From NCBI GenBank assembly GCA_023473795.1, contig JAMCYS010000158.1, positions 1-33,292 of the forward strand: 33,292 nucleotides of DNA. The letters run 5' to 3'. The position numbers and the translations under genes are program-made. Shown one piece after another: positions 6,386-14,832 of the stretch; within the stretch, counting starts at the first letter, position 1; each line of letters starts with the position of its first letter. A model generated the notes under the pieces. It ran no database searches. It worked only from the letters and a program-made list of their open reading frames with translations, and had not been told where the DNA came from. The stretch comes from Chloroflexota bacterium (GTDB lineage: Bacteria; Chloroflexota; UBA6077; FW602-bin22; JAMCYS01).

Positions 6386-7243
6386 GTGCGGCAGGAATTG
6401 GAAACGAATCGCGACCTCTCGCTGCCCCTGACGGAGGCGCCTCTGGCCTTCGTCGACGTTGAAACCACCGGTCTGACCGCCGCCCTGGGGGACCGCATCT
6501 GCGAGGTCGCGGTGGTGCTGGTCCGGGGCGACCGGGAGCTGTTCCGCTTCGCCACCCTCGTCAACCCACTCCGGCCCATTTCGCCGGGAGCGGCCGCCGT
6601 CAACGGACTTTGTGACGCATTGTTGCAGGATGCCCCGCTCTTTGCGGAGGTCGCCGGAGAGGTGCGGCAGGCTTTGTCTCTTGGCCTGCCGGTGGCGCAC
6701 AACGCGCCCTTCGACCTTTCGTTCCTCGCACCTGAGCTCGCGGCGGCAGGCCAAGAGCCCCCTGCTGCCGGGGCCGGCGACACCCTGGCGCTGGCACGCC
6801 GCCTGCTGCCACCCGGGCAGCGCTGTGGCTTGCCCGCTTTGGCCGGTTTCTTCCGCCTGTCCTCGCCTGGCGAAGCCCACCGAGCCCTGGCCGATGCCCT
6901 GATGACGCGGGCGCTGTTCTGGCGCCTGCTCGGCAAAGCGAGGCTCGGTCGCCGGACTACCCTCGCCGACCTACTGGAGCTGCAGGGCGGGCCCGCGCCG
7001 TGGCCCACCGCCGGCGACCGCAGCCGCTTATCCCTACCCCCGGAACTCGCGGGCGCGGTCGACGCCGGACGGCGAGTGCTGCTGGTCTACCTGTCTGCCA
7101 GCGGTCGGCGAACCAGCCGCCTGGTGGAGCTGAGCAGCGCTTACGCCTCCGGCGGCACCGTCTATCTGGTTGGCTTCTGCCACCTGCGCCAGGAGCAGCG
7201 TACCTTCCGCGTCGACCGCATCCTCGATTGGACCCCGGCCTAG
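6386..7243 (+). CDS. DnaQ-like 3'-5' exonuclease fused to a WYL-like domain
   Basis: It has 285 residues from the chosen GTG start. Residues ~19-178 are a DEDDh exonuclease domain: FVDVETTG (D24, E26), HNAPFDLSFL (D110) and HRALADA (H165, D170), so all five catalytic positions are present. Residues ~215-283 resemble a WYL domain, the ligand-binding module of many transcription and defence regulators, with RVLLVYLSASGRRTSRLVEL, then VYLVGFCHLRQEQRTFRVDRIL. The protein may degrade nucleic acid in response to a ligand (possibly ssDNA or a nucleotide) bound by the WYL part; this is inference. The start is uncertain: ATG 6272 would add 38 residues with no family likeness, and TTG 6398 is also possible. 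No obvious Shine-Dalgarno sequence decides it. The gene is flanked by unrelated genes and is probably monocistronic. Confidence 0.82.
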   Translation: MRQELETNRDLSLPLTEAPLAFVDVETTGLTAALGDRICEVAVVLVRGDRELFRFATLVNPLRPISPGAAAVNGLCDALLQDAPLFAEVAGEVRQALSLGLPVAHNAPFDLSFLAPELAAAGQEPPAAGAGDTLALARRLLPPGQRCGLPALAGFFRLSSPGEAHRALADALMTRALFWRLLGKARLGRRTTLADLLELQGGPAPWPTAGDRSRLSLPPELAGAVDAGRRVLLVYLSASGRRTSRLVELSSAYASGGTVYLVGFCHLRQEQRTFRVDRILDWTPA

Positions 7244-7293
7244 TTACCGCCTCCCGGACTGTCCCCTCACCAGCAGGTAGCCCGGCCGCGGCT

Positions 7294-8058
7294 CTACCGG
7301 CCCAGCTGCCCCAGAATCCAACGGCCCGCGTTCATAAACAGCTGCGTCGCCCCGAACTCGACAATCTGCACGCCGCGATCGAGCAGCTTCTTGGCGCCAT
7401 CGGCGTCGTTCGTCAGCATCGCTACTGGCTTGTTTGCCGCGCGCGCGATCTTGATGATCCGGTCGATATGCTCCTGCACTATGGGCAACTGCACCTGCGC
7501 CGGCACGCCTAACGACTGAGAGAGGTCGTTGTGGCCGATCCAGACCACGTCCACGCCGGGCACGGACACTATCTCTTCCAGGTTCTCCACGCCCTTGGCG
7601 CTCTCGATCAAGGTCATCAGCAGAACGGCGGCGTTAGCCTGCTTGATCAGTTCGGGCAGCGGACCCAGCGAGCCGTAGCGCGCCCAGCGGGAGCCTGCCA
7701 TGCCGCGCTCGCCCTCGGGGTAATAACGCATGGCCTTGGCGGCCGCCTCGGCCTCGGCGCGACTCTCGATGTGCGGTACCAGCACCCCCAGCACCCCGGC
7801 GTCGAGCAGGCGCAGGACCTCGTGGAAGGCGTTGGTTGGCGTCCGGGCGAAGGGAGTGATGCCGCTTGCCTCGGCGGCGCGCACCATCTGTTCGGCCGCT
7901 ACCGGGTCCATCGGCCCGTGCTCGCAGTCGATGCGCACGAAGTCGAAGCCGGCGTAGGCGCATAGCTCCACGGTCGCCGGCGAGGGAAAAGTGAGGCCCA
8001 CGCCGAAGATTGGCTTACCCGCCCGCAGGCGCTCCTTGGCCGCATTGGTGATGACCAT
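7294..8058 (-). CDS. HpcH/HpaI-family class II aldolase
   Basis: It is a 254-residue metal-dependent aldolase acting on pyruvate-derived 2-keto acids, like 4-hydroxy-2-oxoheptanedioate or 2-keto-3-deoxyglucarate aldolase. The TIM-barrel motifs are FDFVRIDCEHGPMD with catalytic His47, FARTP with Arg72 (binds pyruvate), and the metal ligands Glu152 (LIES) and Asp178 (GHND). GVLVPHIES and RYYPEGERGM are family hallmarks. The ATG is preceded by AGGAGG (minus strand, in ccaggaggactagg), about 9 nt away, and by a good promoter. The exact substrate cannot be read from sequence; no other pathway gene is next to it. Confidence 0.9.
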   Translation of the reverse strand: MVITNAAKERLRAGKPIFGVGLTFPSPATVELCAYAGFDFVRIDCEHGPMDPVAAEQMVRAAEASGITPFARTPTNAFHEVLRLLDAGVLGVLVPHIESRAEAEAAAKAMRYYPEGERGMAGSRWARYGSLGPLPELIKQANAAVLLMTLIESAKGVENLEEIVSVPGVDVVWIGHNDLSQSLGVPAQVQLPIVQEHIDRIIKIARAANKPVAMLTNDADGAKKLLDRGVQIVEFGATQLFMNAGRWILGQLGR

Positions 8059-8093
8059 TTACCTAGTCCTCCTGGTTGCTTGACTCGCCGGCC

Positions 8094-8123
8094 ATTATAG
8101 GCGAGCCCAGCGCCAGACGGCAA
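8094..8123 (-). promoter_or_regulatory. Promoter of the HpcH/HpaI aldolase gene
   Basis: On the minus strand, the -35 TTGCCG (8123-8118), an 18-bp spacer and the -10 TATAAT (8099-8094) put the transcription start near 8087, about 30 nt before the ATG. Confidence 0.65.
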
Positions 8124-8183
8124 GGCTCGCGGCGCCGTCTCCGGCCGCGGCTTGCCGCTTATTAGCTATTTGGCACGGCAAAG

Positions 8184-8189
8184 TATAAT
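8184..8189 (+). promoter_or_regulatory. -10 box for the DUF302 gene
   Basis: A perfect TATAAT in an AT-rich island lies 58 nt before the ATG at 8248. I see no convincing -35 at the usual distance. Confidence 0.45.
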
Positions 8190-8247
8190 TGACTATAGGC
8201 CCCGTCAGTGGCGGGTTACGGCTGGCAAGTTCCGGAGGAGATGTGCC

Positions 8248-8652
8248 ATGATCGAGAGAACGGCCTACGGGTTTGGAGTCAAGACCAAGCTGCCCTATGA
8301 ACAAGCCATAGAGCAGACCAAGGCGGCGTTGAAAGAGCAGGGCTTCGGCGTGCTCTGCGAGATCGACGTCCGCAAGACGATGAAGGAGAAGCTGGACGCG
8401 GACTTTCGCCCCTACGTCATCCTTGGCGCCTGCAATCCGCCCCTGGCCCACCAGGCGTTGACGGCGGACCTCGATCTGGGGCTGCTGCTGCCCTGCAACC
8501 TAGTGGTATACGACGCGGAGGGCGGCGCGGTCGTCAAGGCGATGGATCCCGAGCCTGTACTGGGCATCGTTGGCAATGCGAATCTGGTTCCCGTGGCCAC
8601 CGAGGTCAAGTCCCGTCTGGAAAAGGTAATCAAACAAGTAGCAGGCCTGTAG
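8248..8652 (+). CDS. DUF302 family protein
   Basis: It is a 134-residue small soluble protein with the DUF302 pattern: an N-terminal beta strand and helix (GFGVKTKLPYEQAIEQTKAA), GFGVLCEIDVRKTMKEKL, YVILGACNPPLAHQAL, and LGLLLPCNLVVYDAEGG. The conserved Cys residues in GACNPP and LLPCN are present. Its function is unknown; the fold is beta-lactoglobulin-like in solved members, and roles in redox or metal stress have been suggested for relatives. There is no signal peptide. The start at 8248 is chosen because GGAGGAG (8234-8240) lies 7 nt upstream. An earlier in-frame ATG at 8152 lies upstream of the -10 box and is not credible. A terminator-like hairpin follows. Confidence 0.88.
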   Translation: MIERTAYGFGVKTKLPYEQAIEQTKAALKEQGFGVLCEIDVRKTMKEKLDADFRPYVILGACNPPLAHQALTADLDLGLLLPCNLVVYDAEGGAVVKAMDPEPVLGIVGNANLVPVATEVKSRLEKVIKQVAGL

Positions 8653-8680
8653 CCGGGCCAGCCGTACTTGCACAGCTCGA

Positions 8681-8713
8681 CGAGGCCCCGTGGCGTCTCC
8701 GCCCGGGGCCTCG
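8681..8713 (+). terminator. Terminator-like hairpin after the DUF302 gene
   Basis: A perfect 10-bp stem (8681-8690 with 8704-8713) has a 13-nt loop and a weak tail (gtctgtg). It lies 28 nt after the stop. Confidence 0.6.
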
Positions 8714-8820
8714 GTCTGTGACAACGGGATGAACGTGCATCTACTTGGGTACTTCGAGGGCAGCTGAGGGCACCTGGCGGCACGCTGTTTGCGAGTGAGA
8801 CCGCGGAGGAACAAAGGTCT

Positions 8821-9864
8821 ATGTCTCGCTCAGCCATTGCTCTTGCCCTAGCAGTCGTGCTCGTCGCAGCCGTAGTCATAGGCACCGGCGCCTATGTCCC
8901 GGGTGCCAGCCCCGATGCCGTGGAGGACCCTAGGCCCGAGGCAGTTCTGTCCAGCCCAACGGCCGAGCCCACGGCCACTATTAGGCCCACCAGCACGGCC
9001 ACTGCCCTGCCGACGGCGACGGCTACCGTTACGGCGACCGCCAGTGCCAGGCCGACCGCTACGGTCGCTCCCGGCGCCTCGGCCAAGGAGGCCCTGTACC
9101 GTGAGATCGTCACTCAGTACCTGGGCAACCTACCGGGAACCTTCGGCGTAGCCATCAAAGACCTCAAGACTGGTGAAACCGTTCTCATCAACCCTGACCG
9201 ACCCTTTCCTGCCGCCAGCCTCTATAAGCTCTCCTTGACGTACGAGGTGCTGCGCGAGGCCAAGGCAGGCAATTTCTCGCTCAAGACGCTAATGGACATA
9301 ACCGAAGCCGACATGGCCGAGGCCGAGTTCGATGAGAAACTGGTGCCTGGAATGTCGGTGACTATCGATCGCGGCCTTTGGTTCCTCATCACTCTCAGTA
9401 GCAACAGCGCCTCCGCGGCCCTGCAGCACTACGTGAACTGGGCCGATATGAACGAGGGCATGCGCGAGCTGGGTCTGGTGAACACCCGCATGGCAGGCGA
9501 TCCGACCGAACAGAAGTATGGCGACTGGCGCGACGAGCTCGCCTCCACCATTCCCCGCGAAATGCTGCGCTTCTTCGAAACGCTCTACCACCAGCAGTTG
9601 CTCGATCAGGCGTCCAGCGAGGAGATGATGTACCTGCTCCGCCACCAACAGATCGGCGATAGGCTATCGTATAACCTGCCAGAGGGCGTAGTAATGGCCC
9701 ACAAGACCGGCAACCTCTCGGGCACCATCAACGACGCGGGCATCATCTTCGGTCCCGAGACCGACCTGTACGTCGGCATGCTTTCCCAGGGTGCCGACTA
9801 CGAGCAGACCACTCAGGCCTTACGCGATCTAGGGAGGGCGCTGTACGACGCGGCCAATGAATAG
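8821..9864 (+). CDS. Secreted serine hydrolase of the class A beta-lactamase fold
   Basis: It has 347 residues. Residues 1-25 are a signal peptide or membrane anchor, 45-85 a Thr/Pro/Ala linker (TATATVTATASARPTATV type), and 90-347 a beta-lactamase-like domain. Motifs are S133-L-Y-K136 (nucleophile and general base), S193-S-N195 in place of SDN, and K295-T-G297. The region that should hold the omega-loop ExxLN (Glu166 of class A enzymes) reads MAGDPTEQKYGDWRDELASTIP, with no clear match. Deacylation of beta-lactams may therefore be poor. It could be a peptidoglycan-active hydrolase or a divergent lactamase. GGAGGA lies 10 nt upstream of the ATG; a terminator follows. Confidence 0.87.
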   Translation: MSRSAIALALAVVLVAAVVIGTGAYVPGASPDAVEDPRPEAVLSSPTAEPTATIRPTSTATALPTATATVTATASARPTATVAPGASAKEALYREIVTQYLGNLPGTFGVAIKDLKTGETVLINPDRPFPAASLYKLSLTYEVLREAKAGNFSLKTLMDITEADMAEAEFDEKLVPGMSVTIDRGLWFLITLSSNSASAALQHYVNWADMNEGMRELGLVNTRMAGDPTEQKYGDWRDELASTIPREMLRFFETLYHQQLLDQASSEEMMYLLRHQQIGDRLSYNLPEGVVMAHKTGNLSGTINDAGIIFGPETDLYVGMLSQGADYEQTTQALRDLGRALYDAANE

Positions 9865-9919
9865 CGATGGGGGCAGTGACGCGAGCAAGACCCGCCAGCG
9901 CCGACGGCCGGTAGGCCGC

Positions 9920-9947
9920 GAGGCACGCTTCCTGCCTCTCTATTTCT
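9920..9947 (+). terminator. Intrinsic terminator of the serine hydrolase gene
   Basis: GAGGCA (9920-9925) pairs with TGCCTC (9933-9938) around a 7-nt loop, followed directly by TCTATTTCT. Confidence 0.7.
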
Positions 9948-9982
9948 GACGGTGGCATTCTAGATGGAAGCGGGCGATTACC

Positions 9983-11113
9983 ATGGAAAGTTCCCTGAAA
10001 TTGGGCAAGATTCGCGGCATCGAAATAGGTATTCACTATTCCTGGTTGCTAGTGCTGGCGCTGGTTACTGCCTCGCTTGCGCTCGGCTTCTTCCCCCAAA
10101 CTTTTCCGGCTTTGTCGCCCCTCGCCAGCTGGTTACTTGGCCTGGTGGCGGCTCTGCTGTTATTCGTTTCGGTGCTGATCCACGAGCTGTCGCATTCCCT
10201 GGTCGCTCAGAGCATGGGTATCCGAGTGCGCAGTATCGTGCTCTTCATTTTCGGCGGCGTCTCCAGCATCGAGGGCGAGCCGCGCACCGCGCGTGACGAG
10301 ATACTGGTCGCCATCGCCGGTCCACTCGCCAGCATCGTTCTGGGCGTTACCTTCGGCGCTTTGCTGCTGGGCCTCAGTGGCGTCAGCCCAGAGCTATCCG
10401 CATTGCTCACCTATCTAGCGCTGACCAACCTGCTACTGGCCGCGTTCAACCTGATCCCCGGCTTTCCCCTGGACGGCGGCCGCGTCTTCCGGGGCTTGGC
10501 CTGGTTGGCGACGGGCAGTTACGCCCGAGCGACCAATATTGCCACTATCCTGGGCCAGGCGGTGGCATACATCTTCATCTTCGGCGGCCTCTTTATGGCC
10601 TTCACCGGGGCGTTTCTCTCCGGTATCTGGATCGCCTTCATTGGCTGGTTCCTGAACAGCGCCGCCGATGCCGCGCGTCGCCAGAGCCGGCTGACGACAG
10701 CCTTCAGGGGTGTCCGCGTGCGCGACCTGTTGAAAGAGGAGCCCCCGGTCACCGTGCCGGCGAGTCTCTCCCTGCGTGACATGGTTGACGAGTTCGTGCT
10801 GCAGCGGAACGTGCGAGCGGTGCCGGTGGTCGATGGCCAGGGGGACGTGGTCGGCATCATCAGCATCGCCGACATAAAGAAGGTGCCCCGGGAGCGCTGG
10901 GATACGGCCACAGTGGCCGAGGCGATGACGCCCGCCGATCAGATGCTGGCGCTGAGCCCCGACGACAATGCCGGCGAGGCTCTACAAGCTATGGGCCAGC
11001 GGGACGTGGCGCAAGTGCCGGTGATTGACCACGGTCATCTGGTGGGGCTGCTATCGCGTGCCAGCATTCTGCAGTTCCTGCACGTGCGCGAGGAACTGGG
11101 CTCGCGGGCCTAG
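9983..11113 (+). CDS. M50 (site-2 type) membrane metalloprotease with two CBS domains
   Basis: It is a 376-residue intramembrane zinc protease. The membrane part (about 1-235, five to six segments) has the zinc motif HELSH (H67, E68, H71) and the third ligand motif NLIPGFPLDGGR (D164). The GPLASIVLG stretch is also typical. The soluble C-terminal part holds two CBS repeats (about 245-305, RDMVDEFVLQRNVRAVPVVD; and 310-370, EALQAMGQRDVAQVPVIDHGHLVGLLSR), which usually bind adenine nucleotides and tune activity. This is the Rip3-like CBS subgroup of M50. Substrates may be anti-sigma factors or membrane-bound regulators; none is next to it. The ribosome binding site is weak. It has its own upstream terminator boundary, so it is probably a separate unit. 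Confidence 0.93.
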   Translation: MESSLKLGKIRGIEIGIHYSWLLVLALVTASLALGFFPQTFPALSPLASWLLGLVAALLLFVSVLIHELSHSLVAQSMGIRVRSIVLFIFGGVSSIEGEPRTARDEILVAIAGPLASIVLGVTFGALLLGLSGVSPELSALLTYLALTNLLLAAFNLIPGFPLDGGRVFRGLAWLATGSYARATNIATILGQAVAYIFIFGGLFMAFTGAFLSGIWIAFIGWFLNSAADAARRQSRLTTAFRGVRVRDLLKEEPPVTVPASLSLRDMVDEFVLQRNVRAVPVVDGQGDVVGIISIADIKKVPRERWDTATVAEAMTPADQMLALSPDDNAGEALQAMGQRDVAQVPVIDHGHLVGLLSRASILQFLHVREELGSRA

Positions 11114-11204
11114 GGTCGCCCGACAACACACACTTCGGTCTGCTTTGGGCCGTTCCCCCGGACAAACCCGCGGCTCCTCCAGCCGCCAAGGGATTGGCAG
11201 AGAC

Positions 11205-11233
11205 TTGACGGTTTCCATCTCCGGTCGCATAAT
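11205..11233 (+). promoter_or_regulatory. Promoter of the epimerase-glycosyltransferase operon
   Basis: The -35 TTGACG (11205-11210), a 17-bp spacer and the -10 CATAAT (11228-11233) predict transcription from about 11240, 35 nt before the ATG. A GC hairpin (11170-11175 with 11181-11186) upstream may end the M50 gene transcript. Confidence 0.75.
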
Positions 11234-11274
11234 TGGCGGGCGAAACAGCCCGACTGCACGACGGCGGGACGGAG

Positions 11275-12237
11275 ATGGGAGCGGACTTGGCTGGCAGGCG
11301 TTGCCTGGTCACGGGAGTGGCCGGCTTCATCGGTTCTCACTTGGCCGAACGGCTACTAGCGGAAGGTTACGACGTTCTAGGAGTCGATTGCCTCCGCGAC
11401 TACTACCCGCGCTCGTTCAAAGAGCGCAACCTCGCTGGCCTGCTGGGTCATCCCCGATTCGCCTTCCGCGAGGCCGACCTCGCCCGCGACGACCTGACGC
11501 CAATCCTGGGCGGCGCGAACTTGGTCTTTCACCAAGCGGCTCAGCCCGGCGTGCGGGCCAGCTGGGGCCGGGAGTTCGACACCTACCTGAACGATAACAT
11601 CCGCGCCACACAGCGACTGCTGGAAGCGGCGAAGACCGCGCGGTTGGACAAGATAGTGTACGCCTCGTCCTCTTCCGTCCACGGCGAAACCGCCGGCTTG
11701 GCGGTCAAGGAAACCGACCCCACGGCGCCGCATTCGCCTTATGGCGTCAGCAAGCTGGCGGCGGAGCATCTGTGCCGCCTCTACCAGGCCAATTTCGGTT
11801 TGCCGACGGTCTGCCTGCGCTATCTCACGGCCTACGGCCCACGCCAGCGTCCCGACCAGGCGTTTCATCGTTTTATTTATGCCATTCTCCAGGGCCAGGC
11901 CATCCACGTCTACGGGGACGGCGAGCAGAGCCGCGACTTCACATATGTGGCGGATGTGGTTGAGGCCAACCTGCTGGCCGCCCGCCACGGCAAGCCGGGA
12001 GCGGTTTACAACGTCGGCGGCGGCAGCGCCGCCACCGTGAACGAAGTACTGCGCCTGCTGGCTGAGGTCTGCGGTCGCCCGCCAGAAGTTATCTACGAGG
12101 GCACCCAGAACGGTGACGTGCGACACACCCGGGCCGACTGCTCTCTAGCACAGGCGGAACTGGGTTTCAGGCCGCGCTACTCCCTGGCCACTGGTTTGGC
12201 CGCCGAAGCGGCCTGGCTGCGGGAGGTGTTACCGTGA
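11275..12237 (+). CDS. NAD-dependent sugar-nucleotide epimerase/dehydratase (extended SDR)
   Basis: It has 320 residues. The N-terminal NAD-binding motif TGVAGFIGSH (G14, G17, G20) is complete. The catalytic YASSSSVHG serine run and Y156xxxK160 (YGVSK) follow, and RYLTAYGPRQRPDQAFHRFI is typical of UDP-sugar 4-epimerases. The DYYPRSFKERNL segment is closest to the UDP-glucuronate/UDP-glucose 4-epimerase branch. It probably supplies a sugar nucleotide for the glycosyltransferase that overlaps its end by 4 nt (GTGA). The start at 11275 is preferred over an upstream in-frame start that overlaps the -10 box. Confidence 0.9.
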   Translation: MGADLAGRRCLVTGVAGFIGSHLAERLLAEGYDVLGVDCLRDYYPRSFKERNLAGLLGHPRFAFREADLARDDLTPILGGANLVFHQAAQPGVRASWGREFDTYLNDNIRATQRLLEAAKTARLDKIVYASSSSVHGETAGLAVKETDPTAPHSPYGVSKLAAEHLCRLYQANFGLPTVCLRYLTAYGPRQRPDQAFHRFIYAILQGQAIHVYGDGEQSRDFTYVADVVEANLLAARHGKPGAVYNVGGGSAATVNEVLRLLAEVCGRPPEVIYEGTQNGDVRHTRADCSLAQAELGFRPRYSLATGLAAEAAWLREVLP

Positions 12238-13301
12238 ATCCTGCCGCGTCGAGCTTAGCCGGCGGGGCGGAGGGTGTGGGCCCTGAGGCGCCTCCGCTAG
12301 CGCCCCAGCCCGTTCCCGGTCTCCCTCCCGTTCCCATCGCGAAGCTCGCCCTCTCCGTGGTGGTCCCGTTCTACAACGAAGAGGCCAACATAGTCCCCTG
12401 GTACCAGGCCCTCACCGTGGTGCTCACCGAGCTGGCGCTGCCCTACGAGATTGTGGCGGTGGACGACGGCAGCCGCGACGGCACTTTCGCCCGCCTGCGT
12501 GAACTTCACCTGGCCGACCGCCGTCTGAAGGTACTCCGCTTCCGGCGCAACTTCGGCCAGACCGCGGCCCTGTCGGCGGGCTTCGACCACGTCTCCGGCG
12601 AGGTGGTGGTGACCATGGATGGCGACCTGCAGAACCATCCCGAGGACATCCCCCGCCTCCTCGCCAAGATCGATGAAGGCTACGATATCGTCAGCGGCTG
12701 GCGGGTAAAGCGGCAGGACGCGCAACTGACCAGAGTCTGGCCCTCGCGGATTGCCAACGCTCTGGTCTCACTTGTGACAGGCGTTCATTTGCACGACTAC
12801 GGCTGCTCCCTCAAGGCCTACCGCAGCGAAGTGGCCAAAGGCATCCGGCTGTATGGCGACCTGCACCGCTTCATCCCAGCCGTCGCCAGCTACATGGGTA
12901 CGGCGGTCGCGGAGATCCCCGTCGAGCACTCGCCCAGGCGGGCCGGCAAGTCCAATTACGGGCTCTGGCGCACCGTCCGCGTCCTGTTGGACCTGGTGGC
13001 GGTCCGTTTCTTCCTCAGTTTTCTGACCAAGCCCATCCAGATTTTCGGCTTCCTGGGGCTAATCAGCGGCGGCCTAGGAACGCTGCTGGGCCTATACCTG
13101 GCTTACTTGAAGATATTCCTCGGCGAGTCCATCGGCAGCAGACCACTCCTGTTCCTGGCCGGTCTGCTCATCCTGGTCGGGGTGCAGTTCATCGTGCTTG
13201 GACTCCTGGGCGAAGTGCTGACGCGAGTCTACTACGAGGTGCAGGGGAAACGCACTTACGTGATCAGGGAGCGCCTCGGGCTGGTAAGCGACGAGACCTA
13301 A
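12234..13301 (+). CDS. GT2 glycosyltransferase, polyprenyl-phosphate sugar type (GtrB/ArnC/DPM-like)
   Basis: It has 355 residues. After a Pro/Ala-rich N-terminal 35 residues comes a GT-A domain: VVVPFYNEEANI, AVDDGSRDGTF (D77, D78), and VTMDGDLQNHPED with the metal motif D129-G-D131. GWRVKRQD and LHRFIPAVA follow, typical of dolichyl- or undecaprenyl-phosphate mannosyl-, glucosyl- or Ara4FN-transferases. Two C-terminal membrane hairpins (about 268-295 and 304-330) end in a basic tail. It most likely loads a sugar onto undecaprenyl phosphate at the inner face. It is translationally coupled to the epimerase by the overlapping GTGA. Genes downstream are on the other strand. Confidence 0.92.
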   Translation: MNPAASSLAGGAEGVGPEAPPLAPQPVPGLPPVPIAKLALSVVVPFYNEEANIVPWYQALTVVLTELALPYEIVAVDDGSRDGTFARLRELHLADRRLKVLRFRRNFGQTAALSAGFDHVSGEVVVTMDGDLQNHPEDIPRLLAKIDEGYDIVSGWRVKRQDAQLTRVWPSRIANALVSLVTGVHLHDYGCSLKAYRSEVAKGIRLYGDLHRFIPAVASYMGTAVAEIPVEHSPRRAGKSNYGLWRTVRVLLDLVAVRFFLSFLTKPIQIFGFLGLISGGLGTLLGLYLAYLKIFLGESIGSRPLLFLAGLLILVGVQFIVLGLLGEVLTRVYYEVQGKRTYVIRERLGLVSDET

Positions 13302-13355
13302 GCTGGGAAGCGCCGCGACCTGTCTCGTGGGATCGGCCGCGGTGTGACCAGGTGT

Positions 13356-14822
13356 CTATTCCAGGCGCAAGCGGCTAGCCTTGCCGCCGGGCAGTAGAGA
13401 CCGCGCCAGACGCAAGTCCTCCCGCCCCACCTCCCGCAGGACCAGCAGCGCCAAGAGATAGGTAGCGCCTCCGCCTAGCAGATCGAGCACCAACCCGGCG
13501 GTGGACACGGGCAGTAGCTTGGCGAGAGCCAGAGCCGGCAACACCGCCAGGACGCTTCTGGCGCCCGTGAGCCACGGCACTGCTTGGGGCTGGCTCCGTG
13601 CCAGCAAGACCAGCGCCAGCCCGCTCGCTACCACTCCCATCAGCAGGTTACTCAACGCTGCCCCGGTCAGACCCCAGGTGGCGGTAAGTGGCACGCCGCC
13701 GGCCAGGCCTGCCGCCAACGCGATCAGGCCGACGGCCATCCCCCGGCGCTCCCGACCCGCGCCCGCTTCAAGATTGGCGCAGACCCTGAAGAGGGCGGCC
13801 AGCGACATTCCCGCCGTCAGCAATGGCAGCTGCCGGGCGGCGGGCGCATAGGCGGACGAGTACAGCAGGTCGATTGCCGGGCCCGCGGCCAGGGCGGCGA
13901 AGCCGACTGCCGGCACCGCGGTCAGGACGACGATCCTCAACGCCTGCCGGGCGAGCCGCACCGTAGCCTCCCGCTCGCCCCTGGCTTCGCTGTGCGCCAC
14001 TGCCGGCAACACGGCGCTCGCCAGGCCAATGAAGAGGAAGTAGGGCACGCGCGCGATGGTGGAGGCCGCCGTGTAGTAGCCTATTGCCACTGCATCGCCG
14101 ACGAAGGCTTTGGCGAGGAACAGGTCGAGCAGGGTCAGCGCCTCCGCGGCCACGGCAAAGACGGCGAAGGGTGCGGCAAAACGCAGCAGAGCCCGCGCTG
14201 TCACGCCGCCCTGCCCTTCGCTGGCAACCGAGGGCGTGAGCCCGAGCGCCGCGATGATGGCCCCCAGCGGTGCCACCGCCAGCCCGGCCAGTGCCCCCGC
14301 CACGCCCCAGACCACGGCCGGCAGGCAGACTGCCAGAACTTTGAGCGTCCCGTAAAGAGCCACGATTGTCGCCTGACGACCGAAGAGACGCAGCCCTCCA
14401 AGGTAGCCGGCCCAGAGGGAGTACAAGGCGTAGGGAGGAATGGCGAGCGCTGAGAGTTGCAGATAGGGCAGCAGGCTGGGGTCGGCTAGGAGCCAGGCGA
14501 TAGGACCGCTCGCCAGGACAAGCGTGCCGGCGAGGGCCAGAGATCCCAACGTCTGCATTCCCAGGGCGGAGCGACGAATCCGCTCGGCCTGCCCGTGGTC
14601 GGCCCCAACGTAGCGAGCCACTGCCTGTGGCAGGCCAGCGCTCACCACCACGAAGAGGATGCTGAGCAGGTTGAAGACGACGCCGTAGGTGCCGTAGCCG
14701 GCCGGACCCAGCAAGCGCGCCAGCACCATGTGCAGCGCGTAGCTGGAAATGACGAAGACGGCTTGCGCGCCCATCAACGACAGGGCGCCCCGTGAGGTCC
14801 GGCCGGCCAGGTTTCTCTCCAT
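13356..14822 (-). CDS. Polysaccharide/lipid-linked sugar flippase (Wzx/MOP superfamily)
   Basis: It is a 488-residue membrane protein with about 12-14 hydrophobic segments. The N-terminus reads TSRGALSLMGAQAVFVISSY, then LARLLGPAGYGTYGVVFNLL, the hallmark of polysaccharide biosynthesis flippases of the MOP superfamily. A mid-protein IGYYTAASTIARVPYFLFIG is also typical. It likely flips lipid-linked glycans made with the neighbouring GT2 and epimerase. The ATG at 14822 is preceded by a -10 box 10 nt away and no Shine-Dalgarno sequence. An open frame continues upstream to 15341 but overlaps the YfhO gene antiparallel in phase only and has no family likeness, so I left it out. Confidence 0.92.
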   Translation of the reverse strand: MERNLAGRTSRGALSLMGAQAVFVISSYALHMVLARLLGPAGYGTYGVVFNLLSILFVVVSAGLPQAVARYVGADHGQAERIRRSALGMQTLGSLALAGTLVLASGPIAWLLADPSLLPYLQLSALAIPPYALYSLWAGYLGGLRLFGRQATIVALYGTLKVLAVCLPAVVWGVAGALAGLAVAPLGAIIAALGLTPSVASEGQGGVTARALLRFAAPFAVFAVAAEALTLLDLFLAKAFVGDAVAIGYYTAASTIARVPYFLFIGLASAVLPAVAHSEARGEREATVRLARQALRIVVLTAVPAVGFAALAAGPAIDLLYSSAYAPAARQLPLLTAGMSLAALFRVCANLEAGAGRERRGMAVGLIALAAGLAGGVPLTATWGLTGAALSNLLMGVVASGLALVLLARSQPQAVPWLTGARSVLAVLPALALAKLLPVSTAGLVLDLLGGGATYLLALLVLREVGREDLRLARSLLPGGKASRLRLE

Positions 14823-14832
14823 AGGTCGGCTG

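Noticed and set aside
6226-6462. Short frame starting at GTG 6226 just after TATAAT
   Set aside because: It is low-complexity, overlaps the exonuclease gene in another frame and has no recognisable pattern.
8152-8247. N-terminal extension of the DUF302 protein
   Set aside because: It would begin upstream of the predicted -10 box, and the strong ribosome binding site points to 8248.
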